NCBI RefSeq assembly: GCF_030732845.1
Contig: NZ_JASHKA010000004.1
Location: 62,001 to 126,000, forward strand
Length of the DNA: 64,000 nt
Direction of reading: 5' to 3'
Source of the DNA: Roseibium sp. MMSF_3544
GTDB taxonomy: Bacteria; Pseudomonadota; Alphaproteobacteria; Rhizobiales; Stappiaceae
Of the stretch, positions 36,982 through 46,586 are shown one piece after another. A program made the translations under genes and the position numbers. The notes below the pieces were generated by a model. That model was not told where the DNA came from and ran no database searches. It saw only the letters and a program-made list of their open reading frames with translations. The stretch's first letter is position 1. Every line of letters starts with the position of its first letter.

Positions 36982-37677
36982 TCAAGCAGGCGTAACGGTC
37001 TTTACCCCATCAACGCCTGCCACGTAAGCCTTAGTTGCGAGCCCGATGAAGAGACCGTGTTCCACGACACCGGGTATTTCGTCGAGCCGGTTAGCGAGAG
37101 ATTGTGCCTCTGTTATGGCTTCAAGATGGGCATCCAGAATGTAGTGGCCGCCATCGGTGACAAACGGCTGTGCCTCACCTCCACGCAAAACCAGCGTCTG
37201 TGGCAATCCGAGATCTCCAAGAGTGCGCTCGATAGCGTTTCTGGTTGCACGAAGGCCAAAGGGCACGACTTCGATCGGCAGCGGAAAGCGGCCAAGGACT
37301 TCCACCTGTTTGCTGTCGTCGGCGATCACCACCATACGTTCACTTGCAGCCGCTACGATCTTTTCGCGCAAATGCGCGCCGCCGCCGCCCTTTATCAGGG
37401 CAAGCGAAGGGTCGAACTCATCCGCCCCATCGATGGTCAGGTCAAGCTCCGGGAGCTCGTCAAGCGTTGTCAGCTTGATGCCGAGCTCGGTGGCAAGCGC
37501 GCGTGTTCGCTCAGAGGTTGGAACGCCGATAACGTCCAGTCCGTCATTCACGCGCTCTGCAAGCGCGCGCACAAATAATTCGGCCGTGGAACCCGATCCG
37601 ATTCCCAGCCGCATCCCTGAAGTTACGTCTTGGGCGGCACGTTCTGCGACCTGCTGTTTGTACTGAACGCTCATCAT
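36982..37677 (-). CDS. rpiA: Ribose-5-phosphate isomerase A
   Basis: Interconverts ribose 5-phosphate and ribulose 5-phosphate in the pentose phosphate pathway. From the tandem ATGs (37677/37674) it is 231 residues, the normal size. Motifs: [39 protein letters not shown] (catalytic Asp, Lys and Glu region) and [13 protein letters not shown]. The open frame extends about 90 codons upstream, but that section is not family-like; AAGGA precedes the ATGs. It is the first gene of a unit with the DUF2059 gene, 57 bp downstream. Confidence 0.95.
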   Translation of the reverse strand: MMSVQYKQQVAERAAQDVTSGMRLGIGSGSTAELFVRALAERVNDGLDVIGVPTSERTRALATELGIKLTTLDELPELDLTIDGADEFDPSLALIKGGGGAHLREKIVAAASERMVVIADDSKQVEVLGRFPLPIEVVPFGLRATRNAIERTLGDLGLPQTLVLRGGEAQPFVTDGGHYILDAHLEAITEAQSLANRLDEIPGVVEHGLFIGLATKAYVAGVDGVKTVTPA

Positions 37678-37898
37678 CTTTTCCTTCAGCCGCCACCCGA
37701 GCGGAGGAGTTGCGGCAGGTGATCTTCTTTGGGTCGCCGGGTGCTTAACATGGCCGACCTCCGCCGGTCCAGTGACATTCCCCAATTCACCGAGGAAACC
37801 GCCGAAAACGGCACGAAGATACGAATTCATTAACCATGATTTTAGATTAACGGGAGAGAATGCTTCGACTTTTCTGAGATTTGACAGCGCGGTCTCAC

Positions 37899-39677
37899 AT
37901 GAATCTCTTTCGATACAGATCCAGACACAAGCAAGATCAGTCAAACCAGCCCGACGATACCGCTCCCCTTGAGGAAAGCGTGACGGCTGAGGACACCCCA
38001 GAGGATGAGTCTCAAGCGTCCGACAAGATGGAGTTTGTGCTCGATAGCCTAGAAGACGATCTGCAGGTTGCGGCGAAGACGATCAGTGTTGCGGCAGCCA
38101 AGGTGCAGGACCGTCTCGTAAACCAGATGGACACGCTGGGAACGATCCGCAACGACACGCAGTCTCTGGCTGACCAGTCAGCCATTGCCGACGAAAACGC
38201 CTCGGGGCTGGCCACATCCATCCGGGAGCTGTCGGCTTCCAGCAGCGAGATCGGGTCGCAGGTCGAGGTATCCAATCAGCTCGCTGATGAAGCGCGCGAG
38301 ATCGCGGATCAGGCCAATCAGGGCGTCCTGGAACTGAAACACGCGATCGACGATATTGCGAATGTCGTCAGTCTGATTTCCGATATCGCCAAGCAGACCA
38401 ACCTCCTTGCATTGAACGCGACCATTGAAGCGGCAAGAGCCGGAGAAGCTGGCCGCGGATTTTCCGTTGTTGCCAGCGAAGTCAAGGCTTTGTCGGTCGA
38501 GACCCAATCCGCAACCGAACAGATTGTCGCCAACATTGAAAAACTGAACCACTCCGCCGAGCACAGTCTTGGCTCGGTCAACCAGATCATCGACGTTATC
38601 GGCAAGATCCGTCCAAGCTTCGCAGCTGTTGAAGAGGCCGTCCGTTCGCAGGTGGATACGACCAATCTCATTGGAGAACAGGCCAATAAAACAGCCGACT
38701 TTGCCCAGGAAGTGGTTCGCAAGGCACAGGCAATCACGGAAAGTGCCGTCACGGCTGAAGAAGGCGGTACACTTGCCCGCGAAACCGGGTCACAAATGAG
38801 CGCCGCTTCTGGATCTCTCAGAACCCGGTTCACCATGATGATCCGGCAGACCGGGCTCGGGAACCGGCGCAAGCACGACCGCTTGCCGGTCAAGCTCACC
38901 GGAACCGCATCGAATGGCCAGCGTTCCGCCAGCATCGAAACTCTCGACATTTCAGAAGGCGGACTGCTGTTCAAATCCGAGGCTGACGCCGGTTTCATGC
39001 AAGGCCAGATCGTGACGCTTGAATTGACCGGCCTTGGGACCGTACCCGCACGCATCGTCGCCATTTCGGACAATGGCTGTCACTGTTGCTTCCAGGATCC
39101 GGCCCCGCAATTTGAGGACGCCTTGCGGCGCAAGATCAGCGCCATTCATGATAACCATGCGCTCGAGGTTGAATGCGCACAAGCCGGCGCCAAGCGGATC
39201 GCAGCCGCGATGGAAGATCTCGTCGAACGCGGCGCTCTTGGCTTCGATGACCTGTTCGATACGGACTACCAGCCAATCGAAGGCACAAATCCGGCACAGG
39301 TTGCGACACGAGCGCTGAGGCATCTGGAAGGCATTTTGCCGGAGATCCAGGAAGACATTCTGTCAAACGGTAAAGATCACGGCATGGCCTTTTGCGCCTC
39401 GGTCGACCGCAACGGCTATCTGCCGGTCCACAACCTGGTCTTTTCGAAGCCGCAACGGCCCGACGATCCAGTCTGGAACACGGCCAATTGCCGGAACAAG
39501 CGGATTTTCGACGATCGGGCCGGGCTCAGCGCGGCCAGAAACACGCGCCCTTTCCTGATCCAGTCCTATGCACGCGACATGGGCGGCGGCAACATCGTCT
39601 GGATGAAAGAGATCGACGTGCCGATCCTTGTGCGTTCCCGGCACTGGGGCGGCTTCCGGACCGCCTACAAACTCTGA
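37899..39677 (+). CDS. Cytoplasmic methyl-accepting chemotaxis-type receptor with PilZ domain
   Basis: 592 residues from the ATG (a TTG 18 nt upstream is an alternative). No transmembrane segment is visible. An acidic head (1-40) is followed by coiled-coil MCP signalling helices, whose conserved tip is [20 protein letters not shown] (163-182) and continues [19 protein letters not shown] PilZ domain spans about 320-415, with RKHDR (RxxxR, 324-328) and DISEGG (350-355), the two cyclic-di-GMP binding motifs, both intact. A C-terminal domain (about 420-592), containing [20 protein letters not shown] and ending in [10 protein letters not shown], resembles the C-terminal domain of some soluble rhizobial receptors. 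It should couple cyclic di-GMP level to chemotaxis kinase signalling. Confidence 0.85.
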   Translation: MNLFRYRSRHKQDQSNQPDDTAPLEESVTAEDTPEDESQASDKMEFVLDSLEDDLQVAAKTISVAAAKVQDRLVNQMDTLGTIRNDTQSLADQSAIADENASGLATSIRELSASSSEIGSQVEVSNQLADEAREIADQANQGVLELKHAIDDIANVVSLISDIAKQTNLLALNATIEAARAGEAGRGFSVVASEVKALSVETQSATEQIVANIEKLNHSAEHSLGSVNQIIDVIGKIRPSFAAVEEAVRSQVDTTNLIGEQANKTADFAQEVVRKAQAITESAVTAEEGGTLARETGSQMSAASGSLRTRFTMMIRQTGLGNRRKHDRLPVKLTGTASNGQRSASIETLDISEGGLLFKSEADAGFMQGQIVTLELTGLGTVPARIVAISDNGCHCCFQDPAPQFEDALRRKISAIHDNHALEVECAQAGAKRIAAAMEDLVERGALGFDDLFDTDYQPIEGTNPAQVATRALRHLEGILPEIQEDILSNGKDHGMAFCASVDRNGYLPVHNLVFSKPQRPDDPVWNTANCRNKRIFDDRAGLSAARNTRPFLIQSYARDMGGGNIVWMKEIDVPILVRSRHWGGFRTAYKL

Positions 39678-39773
39678 CTTGCCGATACCTTGAAAGCGAT
39701 GAACGCTGACACCCTTGCGGTTGGCGTTTGATCCGGCTAGGCAGAGGTTCCAACAGTCCTGCTTGAGGGTTTC

Positions 39774-40454
39774 ATGTCCGTTCTCGTCTTTGACCTGGAT
39801 GGCACCTTGGTGTCATCGATGGAAGATCTTGTCGCCACGCTGAATGTTGTGCTTTCGGCAAACGGACACCAGGAAGTTCCGCAGGAGGACGTCGTTCCGA
39901 TGGTCGGAATGGGGGCCAGGGTTCTCATTCAACGCGGGCTGGAGTTCAATGATGTCGTCTGGACGGATGAGATGGTTGAGCCTTTGTTCAGCCAGTTCCT
40001 TGACCACTATGCGGCCAACATTGCTGTGAGAACCAGACCGTTCGACGGTGTCGTTGCCGCCCTCACCTCGTTCAGAAACGACGGCTGGAAACTTGCCGTG
40101 TGCACCAACAAGGCGGAACGACTGACGCTGCCGCTGCTCGACGCGCTCGATCTATCAGATCACTTCGATGCGGTCGTTGGCGGCGATACCTTCAGCAACT
40201 CCAAACCCCATGCCGAACCGGTCCACGGCGCCATCGCGCGCGCCGGGGGACAGGTCGAGGGTTCGATCATGATCGGTGATAGCGGTACGGATATCAGTGC
40301 AGCCCGGAACGCCGGCATTCCTGTCATCGCGGTCGATTTCGGATACACGCCGGTGCATGTCTCCGAACTCGGTCCGGACAAGGTCATCTCCCACTTCGAT
40401 GACCTGGCTGCGGCGGTCAGGAGCGTGTCGCAGACGGTGGGCCAGAGCGACTAG
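39774..40454 (+). CDS. gph: Phosphoglycolate phosphatase-type HAD hydrolase
   Basis: A 226-residue HAD phosphatase. Motif I is VFDLDGTLVSS with the nucleophile Asp, motif II is AVCTNKAE (Thr), and motif III/IV are the Lys in NSKPHAEPV and GDSGTDISAARNAG. A helical cap lies between motifs I and II. The Gph branch removes phosphate from 2-phosphoglycolate, but close HAD relatives differ in substrate, so the name is probable rather than certain. Confidence 0.85.
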   Translation: MSVLVFDLDGTLVSSMEDLVATLNVVLSANGHQEVPQEDVVPMVGMGARVLIQRGLEFNDVVWTDEMVEPLFSQFLDHYAANIAVRTRPFDGVVAALTSFRNDGWKLAVCTNKAERLTLPLLDALDLSDHFDAVVGGDTFSNSKPHAEPVHGAIARAGGQVEGSIMIGDSGTDISAARNAGIPVIAVDFGYTPVHVSELGPDKVISHFDDLAAAVRSVSQTVGQSD

Positions 40455-40487
40455 CCCACGACACCTGCAGCTAGCAATCCGCTCGTC

Positions 40488-40688
40488 TTAGAGCGGGCTG
40501 CCTTCGTGGCGCGCTTCGGCGATCTTCTTGTCGGTCTGGTATTGGCTCAACGCGTAAACCGCCCAGATTGCGGCCGGAATCCAACCGATCAGCGTGAGTT
40601 GCAGTATCAGGCAAAACAGCCCCTGAAACGGCCGGCTAATCGTAAAGAAAACCAGAAAAGGCAAAAGGATAGCGATAATCAGGCGCAC
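40488..40688 (-). CDS. YqaE/Pmp3-family small membrane protein
   Basis: A 66-residue protein with two hydrophobic helices (about 3-15 and 24-45: GLFCLILQLTLIGWIPAAIWAVYAL) separated by a short polar loop; GWIPAAIWAVY is the family signature. YqaE/Pmp3 peptides are linked to membrane potential and stress responses, but their mechanism is unknown. A polar C-terminal tail follows. It converges with gph. Confidence 0.82.
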   Translation of the reverse strand: MRLIIAILLPFLVFFTISRPFQGLFCLILQLTLIGWIPAAIWAVYALSQYQTDKKIAEARHEGSPL

Positions 40689-40924
40689 GCTTTGATCTCC
40701 ATGTGATACGTCTTAGGAACGCAAAGGGACGATAGACGCTACCTTTTCGATCCGGACCGTATGTAGATATCCCGGTGCCGTTTCTCAACCGGGGCGGGCA
40801 TTTCAAGCAATCTGCTTTGTGTTGATTATCCATCCATCGAGGCGCCAAGGACGCGGCGGGCCCGATCAAAAAAGCCTTGCCATCAAGACCATGATCCCTT
40901 AGACACCCGCCATCCAGCCATAAG

Positions 40925-40999
40925 GGGCGATTAGCTCAGCGGGAGAGCGTTCCGTTCACACCGGAAAGGTCATTGGTTCAATCCCAGTATCGCCCACCA
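40925..40999 (+). tRNA. tRNA-Val (anticodon CAC)
   Basis: A complete cloverleaf: acceptor GGGCGAT pairs with ATCGCCC, D-arm AGCTCAGCGGGAGAGC, anticodon stem TTCCG/CGGAA with loop TTCACAC (anticodon CAC at 40957-40959), T-arm GGTTCAATCCC and encoded CCA at 40997-40999. It reads the GUG valine codon. The surrounding 432 bp between the YqaE-like gene and the orphan gene holds no other gene. Confidence 0.97.
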
Positions 41000-41120
41000 T
41001 TTTCCATCTTCGCGTAAGACTACACACCGGCGCTTTGCACGACTAAGCCAGTGTGGTGATTGAAAAACCCACACTGGCAACAGAAACTTAGCCGTTCACC
41101 CTGTGTCGGTTGACTCAGTC

Positions 41121-42206
41121 CTAGTGACGCCGGTTGGCAGCACTTGCCGCCCGCTGCTTGAGTTCGTTTCTCTGATTGTCGAGATCGGTAAGAGCAACAC
41201 CGACTTCCAGCCAGAGTTCCTGCAGCGTCTTATAAGTCATGAAATCCTGCATCGCCGAATTGAAGGTTTCCGTGTTGCCGCGAAAGTCAAACAACTTGTA
41301 GGTTGTCGGAACCATATCCGTGAAACTCTTCCGATGGATCTCATCTCTGATCCTTGCCTGCAATCTCAGCGTCTGGTCCATCACATCGCCGGCCAGTTTG
41401 TTGACGGACTGGTCCAGCATTCCATCGATGGACGCTCCCTTCGCCTTTACCTGCCTCAAAGCCTCGTCCAGAAGCGTTTGCTTGTTGTAGGCCCTCGTGT
41501 CGCTCATGATGAATTTGGAAATGACACCGACGGTCTGTGCACTCAGAAAGCGATAGCCGGGAGCCGGCGCGGCGAGAAACATGCCCGGGCTCATCGTAGT
41601 CGTAAAGATGCTCCTCGACATGACGGGTGCCCCGGTCGCCGAATTCAAAAGACTTTTGTCAACCTCGTCGCCCGGAACACTGAGAAGGGAAAACGCAACC
41701 ATCAGAAGAATTTCCTCTCCGAGATCGCTTATAGGCGGAAGACTGCCGTCCCTCGCCGACGTAATGATCCTCTTGACCACCGTGACGGACAGTCCGGCCA
41801 TTATGCGGCACATGGCACCGGTCAAGTAAGCTTCGTACGCGGTCCCCGCAGCCAGCCGGCTGGTAAGTCCTACGGGCGCTGCAAGAACTCTCGATCCGAC
41901 CTGAAGCGCTCTTTGTCCGTTTTGAAGCAGAACCCCCATCCGAGTCGTAGCGCCGGCAACGGTTGTCGCCTCGGCGGCGCCAGCGCTTCCTGCCGCCGCG
42001 ACCGATCCAAGATGCGTGGCCAGGCCGGCCGTTGCCGCTGTCAGCACAGCCGTGACAAATGTCGTTTCAGCAACGCGGGAGCCGGAAAACCACAACTCGA
42101 ACCCCTCGAGCATGTGGTCTTGCACATACTGGGCGTTGTCCCGGTACATAACGACAAGATCGGAAATCAAGCGCCGCTGCGTCTCTATGGTCATCGAACG
42201 TGGCAT
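41121..42206 (-). CDS. Orphan protein, partly hydrophobic, next to tRNA-Val
   Basis: A 361-residue protein from the ATG at 42206, which has AAGGAGC ideally spaced upstream (an earlier in-frame ATG at 42233 lacks one). I recognise no family. The N-terminus (1-40) is helical and polar. Residues about 45-95 are Ala/Gly/Thr-rich and hydrophobic (FVTAVLTAATAGLATHLGSV), and a second hydrophobic patch lies at about 130-190. The C-terminal third is a charged coiled-coil-like helix set ending in NQRNELKQR. No signal peptide is apparent. The composition (Ala-rich amphipathic stretches) allows membrane insertion. It is convergent with the tRNA-Val and divergent from the TPR gene, in a stretch with no conserved partners, so it may be accessory. 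Confidence 0.62.
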   Translation of the reverse strand: MPRSMTIETQRRLISDLVVMYRDNAQYVQDHMLEGFELWFSGSRVAETTFVTAVLTAATAGLATHLGSVAAAGSAGAAEATTVAGATTRMGVLLQNGQRALQVGSRVLAAPVGLTSRLAAGTAYEAYLTGAMCRIMAGLSVTVVKRIITSARDGSLPPISDLGEEILLMVAFSLLSVPGDEVDKSLLNSATGAPVMSRSIFTTTMSPGMFLAAPAPGYRFLSAQTVGVISKFIMSDTRAYNKQTLLDEALRQVKAKGASIDGMLDQSVNKLAGDVMDQTLRLQARIRDEIHRKSFTDMVPTTYKLFDFRGNTETFNSAMQDFMTYKTLQELWLEVGVALTDLDNQRNELKQRAASAANRRH

Positions 42207-42630
42207 AAGACTGCTCCTTAAAACAAAATTCAATTGTTACTTCAAAGCAAATACTGAAATCTTTATCTGAAATATTCGTTCGACGAGCTGTGATGACAAT
42301 CACTAAAACTTCGTTGTGATTGTTGGATACAGGGCAACATGAATTTAGACTTTTGCAAAAGCGATAAATACTTTAAGTTGATTACTTAAGATCACGCTGT
42401 CACGCAGGTTGTATTTTTGCAAAGCTGAGCAAGGTGGAAGCAAGCCTGAATACGCGCCAACTCAATGAACTTTCTGTCATTCCCCTTCCCGAGTTGGGGA
42501 ACACCTGCGGACGTCACGCCTTCTCCCGTTCAATATCCCCAGGGGAATTGCTGCTTGCCCCCTGCCCGACTGCACCCCTTGAACCGTCCTGATATGCTCG
42601 GCGACGTGATTCCAAAGGGGCCTGGTCAAG
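42207..42630. other. Divergent intergenic region, AT-rich
   Basis: 424 bp between the orphan gene and the TPR gene. The part at 42230-42420 is clearly AT-rich. It must contain both promoters; I see no distinct operator, terminator or RNA. The T-rich TTGTATTTTTGCAAAG near 42408 is not a strong hairpin. Confidence 0.45.
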
Positions 42631-44490
42631 ATGGCAACGCAGACGGCGGCAAATCCACTACGCGAGAAAATGCTCAAGGGGCTTGCGTATCAAAAGTCCG
42701 GCGAATTCGAAAAAGCGCAAAGGTGCTACAAGCAGGTCCTGAAGAAAGTGCCCAAGAATGCCGACGCACTCCATTTGCTGGGCGTGACCTATCGGCAACT
42801 GGGTTTCCCCAAACGGGCGCTGGAATACATTCAAAAAGCCATCGAGATAAATCCGGGCCAGGCGCCGTTCTACGCCAACCTGGCCCGAACGATGATGGAT
42901 ATCGGGTCCGATCCGGACAGCCTGGTCGCCGTTTCAAAAAAGGCGCTTTCCCTAAATCCCAATGAAACGGAGGCGCTCAACATCAAAGGGATCGCGCTGA
43001 CGACGCTTGAAGAGTGGGATGAGGCCGAACAGACCTTCGAAACGCTGATCGCGCTTAGGCCGGGTTTCGGCGATGCCTATCAGAATTTCGGCCTGCTCCT
43101 GCGCAAGCAGAAGAAGTTCGAGCAGGCACTGACTTTTTTCGAGCGGGCAGTCGAAATGCTGCCGAACTCTGCGATAAACTATGTCGGACGGGCGCGCTGC
43201 CGGATCGAACTCGATCAGCTCAAACAGTCCGAAGAAGAGTTGACTGTTGCTCTTCAGAAATTTCCGGATGACGCCGACCTCGCGCACGAGTTTGCGCGAT
43301 TGTGCTTCAAAAACGGGGAGATCGACGAAGGGCTTCCCTTTATCGAGCGTGCCCTGGAATACGCTCCCAAGGACCCGGACATTCATGTGACATACGGCGT
43401 TATGCTTCACAGCAATGGCCGCTTCGGTGATGCGACAACTGCCTTGCGCAGGGCAGCCGATTTGTTTCCCGCCTCTCAGCGTGCGACCGCGGAATGGAAC
43501 CTGTCGCTGGCCTATTTCGCAAACGGGCAAATGGAAGAAGGCTGGGATCTTCACAAGTCGCGCCTTGATGCCAACCTGGCGACGGTCATTCAAAGAAAGT
43601 TCGACGTTCCGGAATGGGAAGGTGAGGACATCGGCAAAAAATCCATTCTGGTCTGGAACGATCAGGGGATTGGCGATGCCATCCGAAACGTTTCTGTTGT
43701 GCATGATCTGTGCGACCGGTTCGAGAACGTCATTCTGGAAGCACCGGTAAAGCTGGAGCCGCTCTTTAAGCGGTCATTTCCCGAGATTGTCGTGCGCCCC
43801 AGCCAGTTCGACCGCGAAACACTTGAAGCAACTCGCGATGATTTCGACACCCACTGCTGCATCTCGGATCTGGGCTTTCACCTGCGGCGCAACGTGTCTG
43901 ACTTTGAAGCGGCCCGGCGGCCTTTTTTGAACTTCAATCGCGAAAAATCGCTTGAATTCATCGAGCGCCTCGGACCAGCGGCAGACAAACCAATCGTTGG
44001 TGTTTCCTGGCGGTCGCGCAACCTCGCCCCGGCGCGCGCCCGCTGGTACCTGAGCATTACGGACTTCAGCCCGGTCATCGAGACTGAGGGGGTGACCTTC
44101 GTGAACCTTCAATACGCGGCTCTGGAAAAGGAATTGCGGTGGGCGAAGGAAGCCAAGGGAGTGACACTTCACAATTGGGACGACGTCGACCTGATGGATG
44201 ACCTTGATACGGCAGCTGCATTAACGGCATGCATGGATCTTGTGGTCAGCGCGAATACAAGTGTCGCGGACCTGACAGGTGGTCTTGATGTCCCCTGCTG
44301 GCGTTTCGGATCGATTTCGACAGTCATCCTGCTCGGTCAGCAGAACTCGCCCTGGTATCAGTCTACGAAATACTATCGGATCAAGCCTGATCAGCGCGCC
44401 AAGGACATTGTGCCAGATCTTGCTAACGATCTAGAAACCTGGACAAAGACAGCCGATACGACGGCGCGACGCGAAAGACTCGGGCTTTGA
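42631..44490 (+). CDS. TPR-repeat protein with glycosyltransferase-like C-terminal domain
   Basis: 619 residues. The first about 330 residues are a run of tetratricopeptide repeats (for example GLAYQKSGEFEKAQRCYKQV, DALHLLGVTYRQLGFPKRAL, YQNFGLLLRKQKKFEQALTF and HVTYGVMLHSNGRFGDATTA). The C-terminal part (about 360-590) has IVGVSWRSRNLAPARARWYL, VTFVNLQYAAL and LTACMDLVVSANTSVADLTG, the pattern of TPR-linked GT9/heptosyltransferase-like domains that occur with flagellin or surface-polymer glycosylation. A direct enzymatic role is inferred. It starts the glycan locus and converges with the pyruvyltransferase gene. Confidence 0.78.
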   Translation: MATQTAANPLREKMLKGLAYQKSGEFEKAQRCYKQVLKKVPKNADALHLLGVTYRQLGFPKRALEYIQKAIEINPGQAPFYANLARTMMDIGSDPDSLVAVSKKALSLNPNETEALNIKGIALTTLEEWDEAEQTFETLIALRPGFGDAYQNFGLLLRKQKKFEQALTFFERAVEMLPNSAINYVGRARCRIELDQLKQSEEELTVALQKFPDDADLAHEFARLCFKNGEIDEGLPFIERALEYAPKDPDIHVTYGVMLHSNGRFGDATTALRRAADLFPASQRATAEWNLSLAYFANGQMEEGWDLHKSRLDANLATVIQRKFDVPEWEGEDIGKKSILVWNDQGIGDAIRNVSVVHDLCDRFENVILEAPVKLEPLFKRSFPEIVVRPSQFDRETLEATRDDFDTHCCISDLGFHLRRNVSDFEAARRPFLNFNREKSLEFIERLGPAADKPIVGVSWRSRNLAPARARWYLSITDFSPVIETEGVTFVNLQYAALEKELRWAKEAKGVTLHNWDDVDLMDDLDTAAALTACMDLVVSANTSVADLTGGLDVPCWRFGSISTVILLGQQNSPWYQSTKYYRIKPDQRAKDIVPDLANDLETWTKTADTTARRERLGL

Positions 44491-44533
44491 TCCTGCCCGC
44501 GTTTTTTAAAGCACTCCACGCTGGACGTGGTCT

Positions 44534-45676
44534 TCAGCGCTCATTCAACAAGGCAAAGAGCCGGCCGTGAAACGCCCGCGTTGTTTCGCGGAACTCTTCC
44601 AGTCTTTCGGACATATTCTGCTTCTGTGCGTCTTTTGAGGCGAGAAGCTTTTCAAGCTTTTCAGCAATAAATGGGCCTCCGCCGGCATCGCTAGCGTTTT
44701 GCGTCGACAACCAGTTGTTTTCAAGACCGGCTTCTTTCAGGAAAAATCCGACCTTGTCGTGGCTGCCGAGACCGACGGTCACCGTGTTCATGCCGAAGGG
44801 GACGATGTTCGCATGCCCGCGCATGCCGATCGTCAGATCCATCTGGCGGTAGGTATCGGCCAGAAAACCGACCTGGGCGAAGGCAGGCGGATAGATATGA
44901 GACGCAGCATCTTCCAGATTGATGATGCGATCGCCCAGCCTTGCCTGAAACAAGTCCCACACATCGCTGTCGATCCGGTCGACGAGATGCGGAATGAAAT
45001 AGACCTTCATTGCCGGGTGGGTGCGGCTCATCAGGTCGAAGGCGTCACACAAGGCGTCGATAAGAGTGTGGCGGTTTTTCTCCCAAGGCTCCGGAAACCG
45101 GAAATGCGGCCTGTCGCCAGCCCAGTTCAGGCCGATCTTGATATCCGCCGTGTCGCCGTCCGGCAGATTGAAAGCGTGTGGCTCAACGTACATACCCGGG
45201 TCGGGAATGATATCGATGCGATCCCCATCCAGGCCGCCCGCGATGAGCGCGTCCTTGCTGCCCTGGTTCCGGACGCTGAAAAGCGATGTCTTGGCCTGTG
45301 TCGCCTTCAGGTGCTCCATGGCAATCGGCAGGAGCTTCATCTGATCGAAGTAAAAGGCGTTGTAGCCGATGCCGTAGGTCGCGAGCGGCACTCGGATGCG
45401 CGCCAGATCCTCGAGTGCAATGTTGAACTGCCAGCCTGACCGGCTGCTGTCCTCTGGCCGATGAAAGATCATGCCGCCACCGCCGAGAACCATCAGGTCG
45501 CACGTGTCGTTGATAAGGTCGATCAGGTCGGTATGAAAAACCGTCTGCTGACAATGGATCGGCAAGAAATCAAGTTGCTCGGGTGCATCTTCCTGCAGAA
45601 CGCGCATCTGGCCTTGCTGGAGCGCCAAATCACCGTAGTTCCGGCTCCATCCACCGACATGCGCTATTCGGATCAA
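44534..45676 (-). CDS. Polysaccharide pyruvyl transferase family protein
   Basis: A 380-residue protein with the family's features: N-terminal IRIAHVGGWSRNYGDLALQQG, LMVLGGGGMIFHRPED, SVRNQGSKDALIAGG (conserved RN..S), IDIIPDPGMYV, IKIGLNWAGDRPH and TIGMRGHANIVPFGMNTVTVGLGSHDKVGFFL. Family members (CsaB, WcaK) transfer pyruvate from PEP to sugars or act as related glycan transferases. The ATG overlaps the stop of the CMP-sugar synthetase gene (45673-45676), so the two are translationally coupled. Confidence 0.86.
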   Translation of the reverse strand: MIRIAHVGGWSRNYGDLALQQGQMRVLQEDAPEQLDFLPIHCQQTVFHTDLIDLINDTCDLMVLGGGGMIFHRPEDSSRSGWQFNIALEDLARIRVPLATYGIGYNAFYFDQMKLLPIAMEHLKATQAKTSLFSVRNQGSKDALIAGGLDGDRIDIIPDPGMYVEPHAFNLPDGDTADIKIGLNWAGDRPHFRFPEPWEKNRHTLIDALCDAFDLMSRTHPAMKVYFIPHLVDRIDSDVWDLFQARLGDRIINLEDAASHIYPPAFAQVGFLADTYRQMDLTIGMRGHANIVPFGMNTVTVGLGSHDKVGFFLKEAGLENNWLSTQNASDAGGGPFIAEKLEKLLASKDAQKQNMSERLEEFRETTRAFHGRLFALLNER

Positions 45677-46404
45677 TGCTCTGCCCCTCCGTTCACCAGG
45701 CTGACATCAAGGTCAAAGCCGGGAGCTTTCAAAAAATGCTCGGCCATCGCAAAATCGTCGAGTGAGTTGATATCCAGCGAGTGCAGCCTGTCCATGACGA
45801 ACGGGCGGGCGTCTTCGGTATGGAAAGTCTTCTTTTCCTTCAGAACCGAAGGCGATGCGATGTAGATGCTGCCGTTCACGCCGAATACGGGCTTTATATT
45901 CTGGCGCTGCGTATTGGGATTGATACCTTCCAGGACCGGCACCAGCGTGTCCTCTTCGACCCAGCGCAGGCTGATCAGCGGCGTCAGGCTGCGGTACACC
46001 GAAATCACGGGCCGCTCGGGGTCTTCCGCAAATCTGGCAAGCGCCTTTTCCACGTGCCAGCTCCGTCTTAACGGCGAGGTCGGCAGAAGCATTGCAATGG
46101 CATCGGGAAGCGGACGCCCCTGCTCTTCCAGCCAGGCGATGTAGTGAAGAATGACATGAACGGCGTGAACGTTGTCATTGGCGAACTCGGCCGGTCGCAT
46201 GAAGGGCACCGGTGCACCGTATTCGGCAGCGACGTCGGCAATCTTCTGATCATCTGTCGACACGACGATTTCGCTGACGGCCTTTACCTTCGACGTCTCT
46301 TCGAGCGTCCAGGCTATCAGGGGCTTGCCTGCAAGTTTTTTGAGGTTCTTTCCGGGGACGCCCTTGGACCCACCGCGCGCGGGGATCAAAGCAACACAAT
46401 TCAT
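45673..46404 (-). CDS. neuA: CMP-nonulosonate (sialic-acid-like) cytidylyltransferase
   Basis: A 243-residue NeuA/PseF-type enzyme that would activate a nonulosonic acid with CTP. Signature: VALIPARGGSKGVPGKNLKKLAGKPLIAWTL (nucleotide-binding loop), VVSTDDQKIADVAAEYGA, AMLLPTSPLRRSWHVEKAL and FGVNGSIYIAS. From the ATG at 46404 (AGGTG upstream) the length is normal; the frame is open 27 codons further. It is coupled to the downstream pyruvyltransferase gene. Which sugar (NeuNAc, legionaminate, pseudaminate) it uses cannot be told from the sequence. Confidence 0.85.
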   Translation of the reverse strand: MNCVALIPARGGSKGVPGKNLKKLAGKPLIAWTLEETSKVKAVSEIVVSTDDQKIADVAAEYGAPVPFMRPAEFANDNVHAVHVILHYIAWLEEQGRPLPDAIAMLLPTSPLRRSWHVEKALARFAEDPERPVISVYRSLTPLISLRWVEEDTLVPVLEGINPNTQRQNIKPVFGVNGSIYIASPSVLKEKKTFHTEDARPFVMDRLHSLDINSLDDFAMAEHFLKAPGFDLDVSLVNGGAEH

Positions 46405-46586
46405 GCTGCACCTTCTGAGCAAAAATAGTCGATCAATACCAGTGCCCGCCATTGCTATTGACCTCCACAATTCTACTAATGGCACCTTGTTTTCAATGTG
46501 CGCTCAATAGATTTCTGTATTTTCAACAAGATATCGATGCAGACTTCCAAGAATAACAAGAAACACACTGAGCGAATCAACACAGT

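Noticed and set aside
41103..42221. 372-residue plus-strand frame opposite the orphan gene at 41121-42206
   Set aside because: The minus frame has AAGGAGC before its ATG and a protein-like composition; the plus frame is Arg-rich, lacks a ribosome-binding site and reads like a shadow.
40925..42630. Genomic island integrated at tRNA-Val
   Set aside because: No repeat of the tRNA 3' end, integrase or mobility gene was found in the window, so only an adjacent orphan gene is reported.
44516..44530. Terminator hairpin between the TPR and pyruvyltransferase genes
   Set aside because: Only a 5-bp stem (CCACG/CGTGG) without a T-run directly after it on either strand; too weak to annotate.
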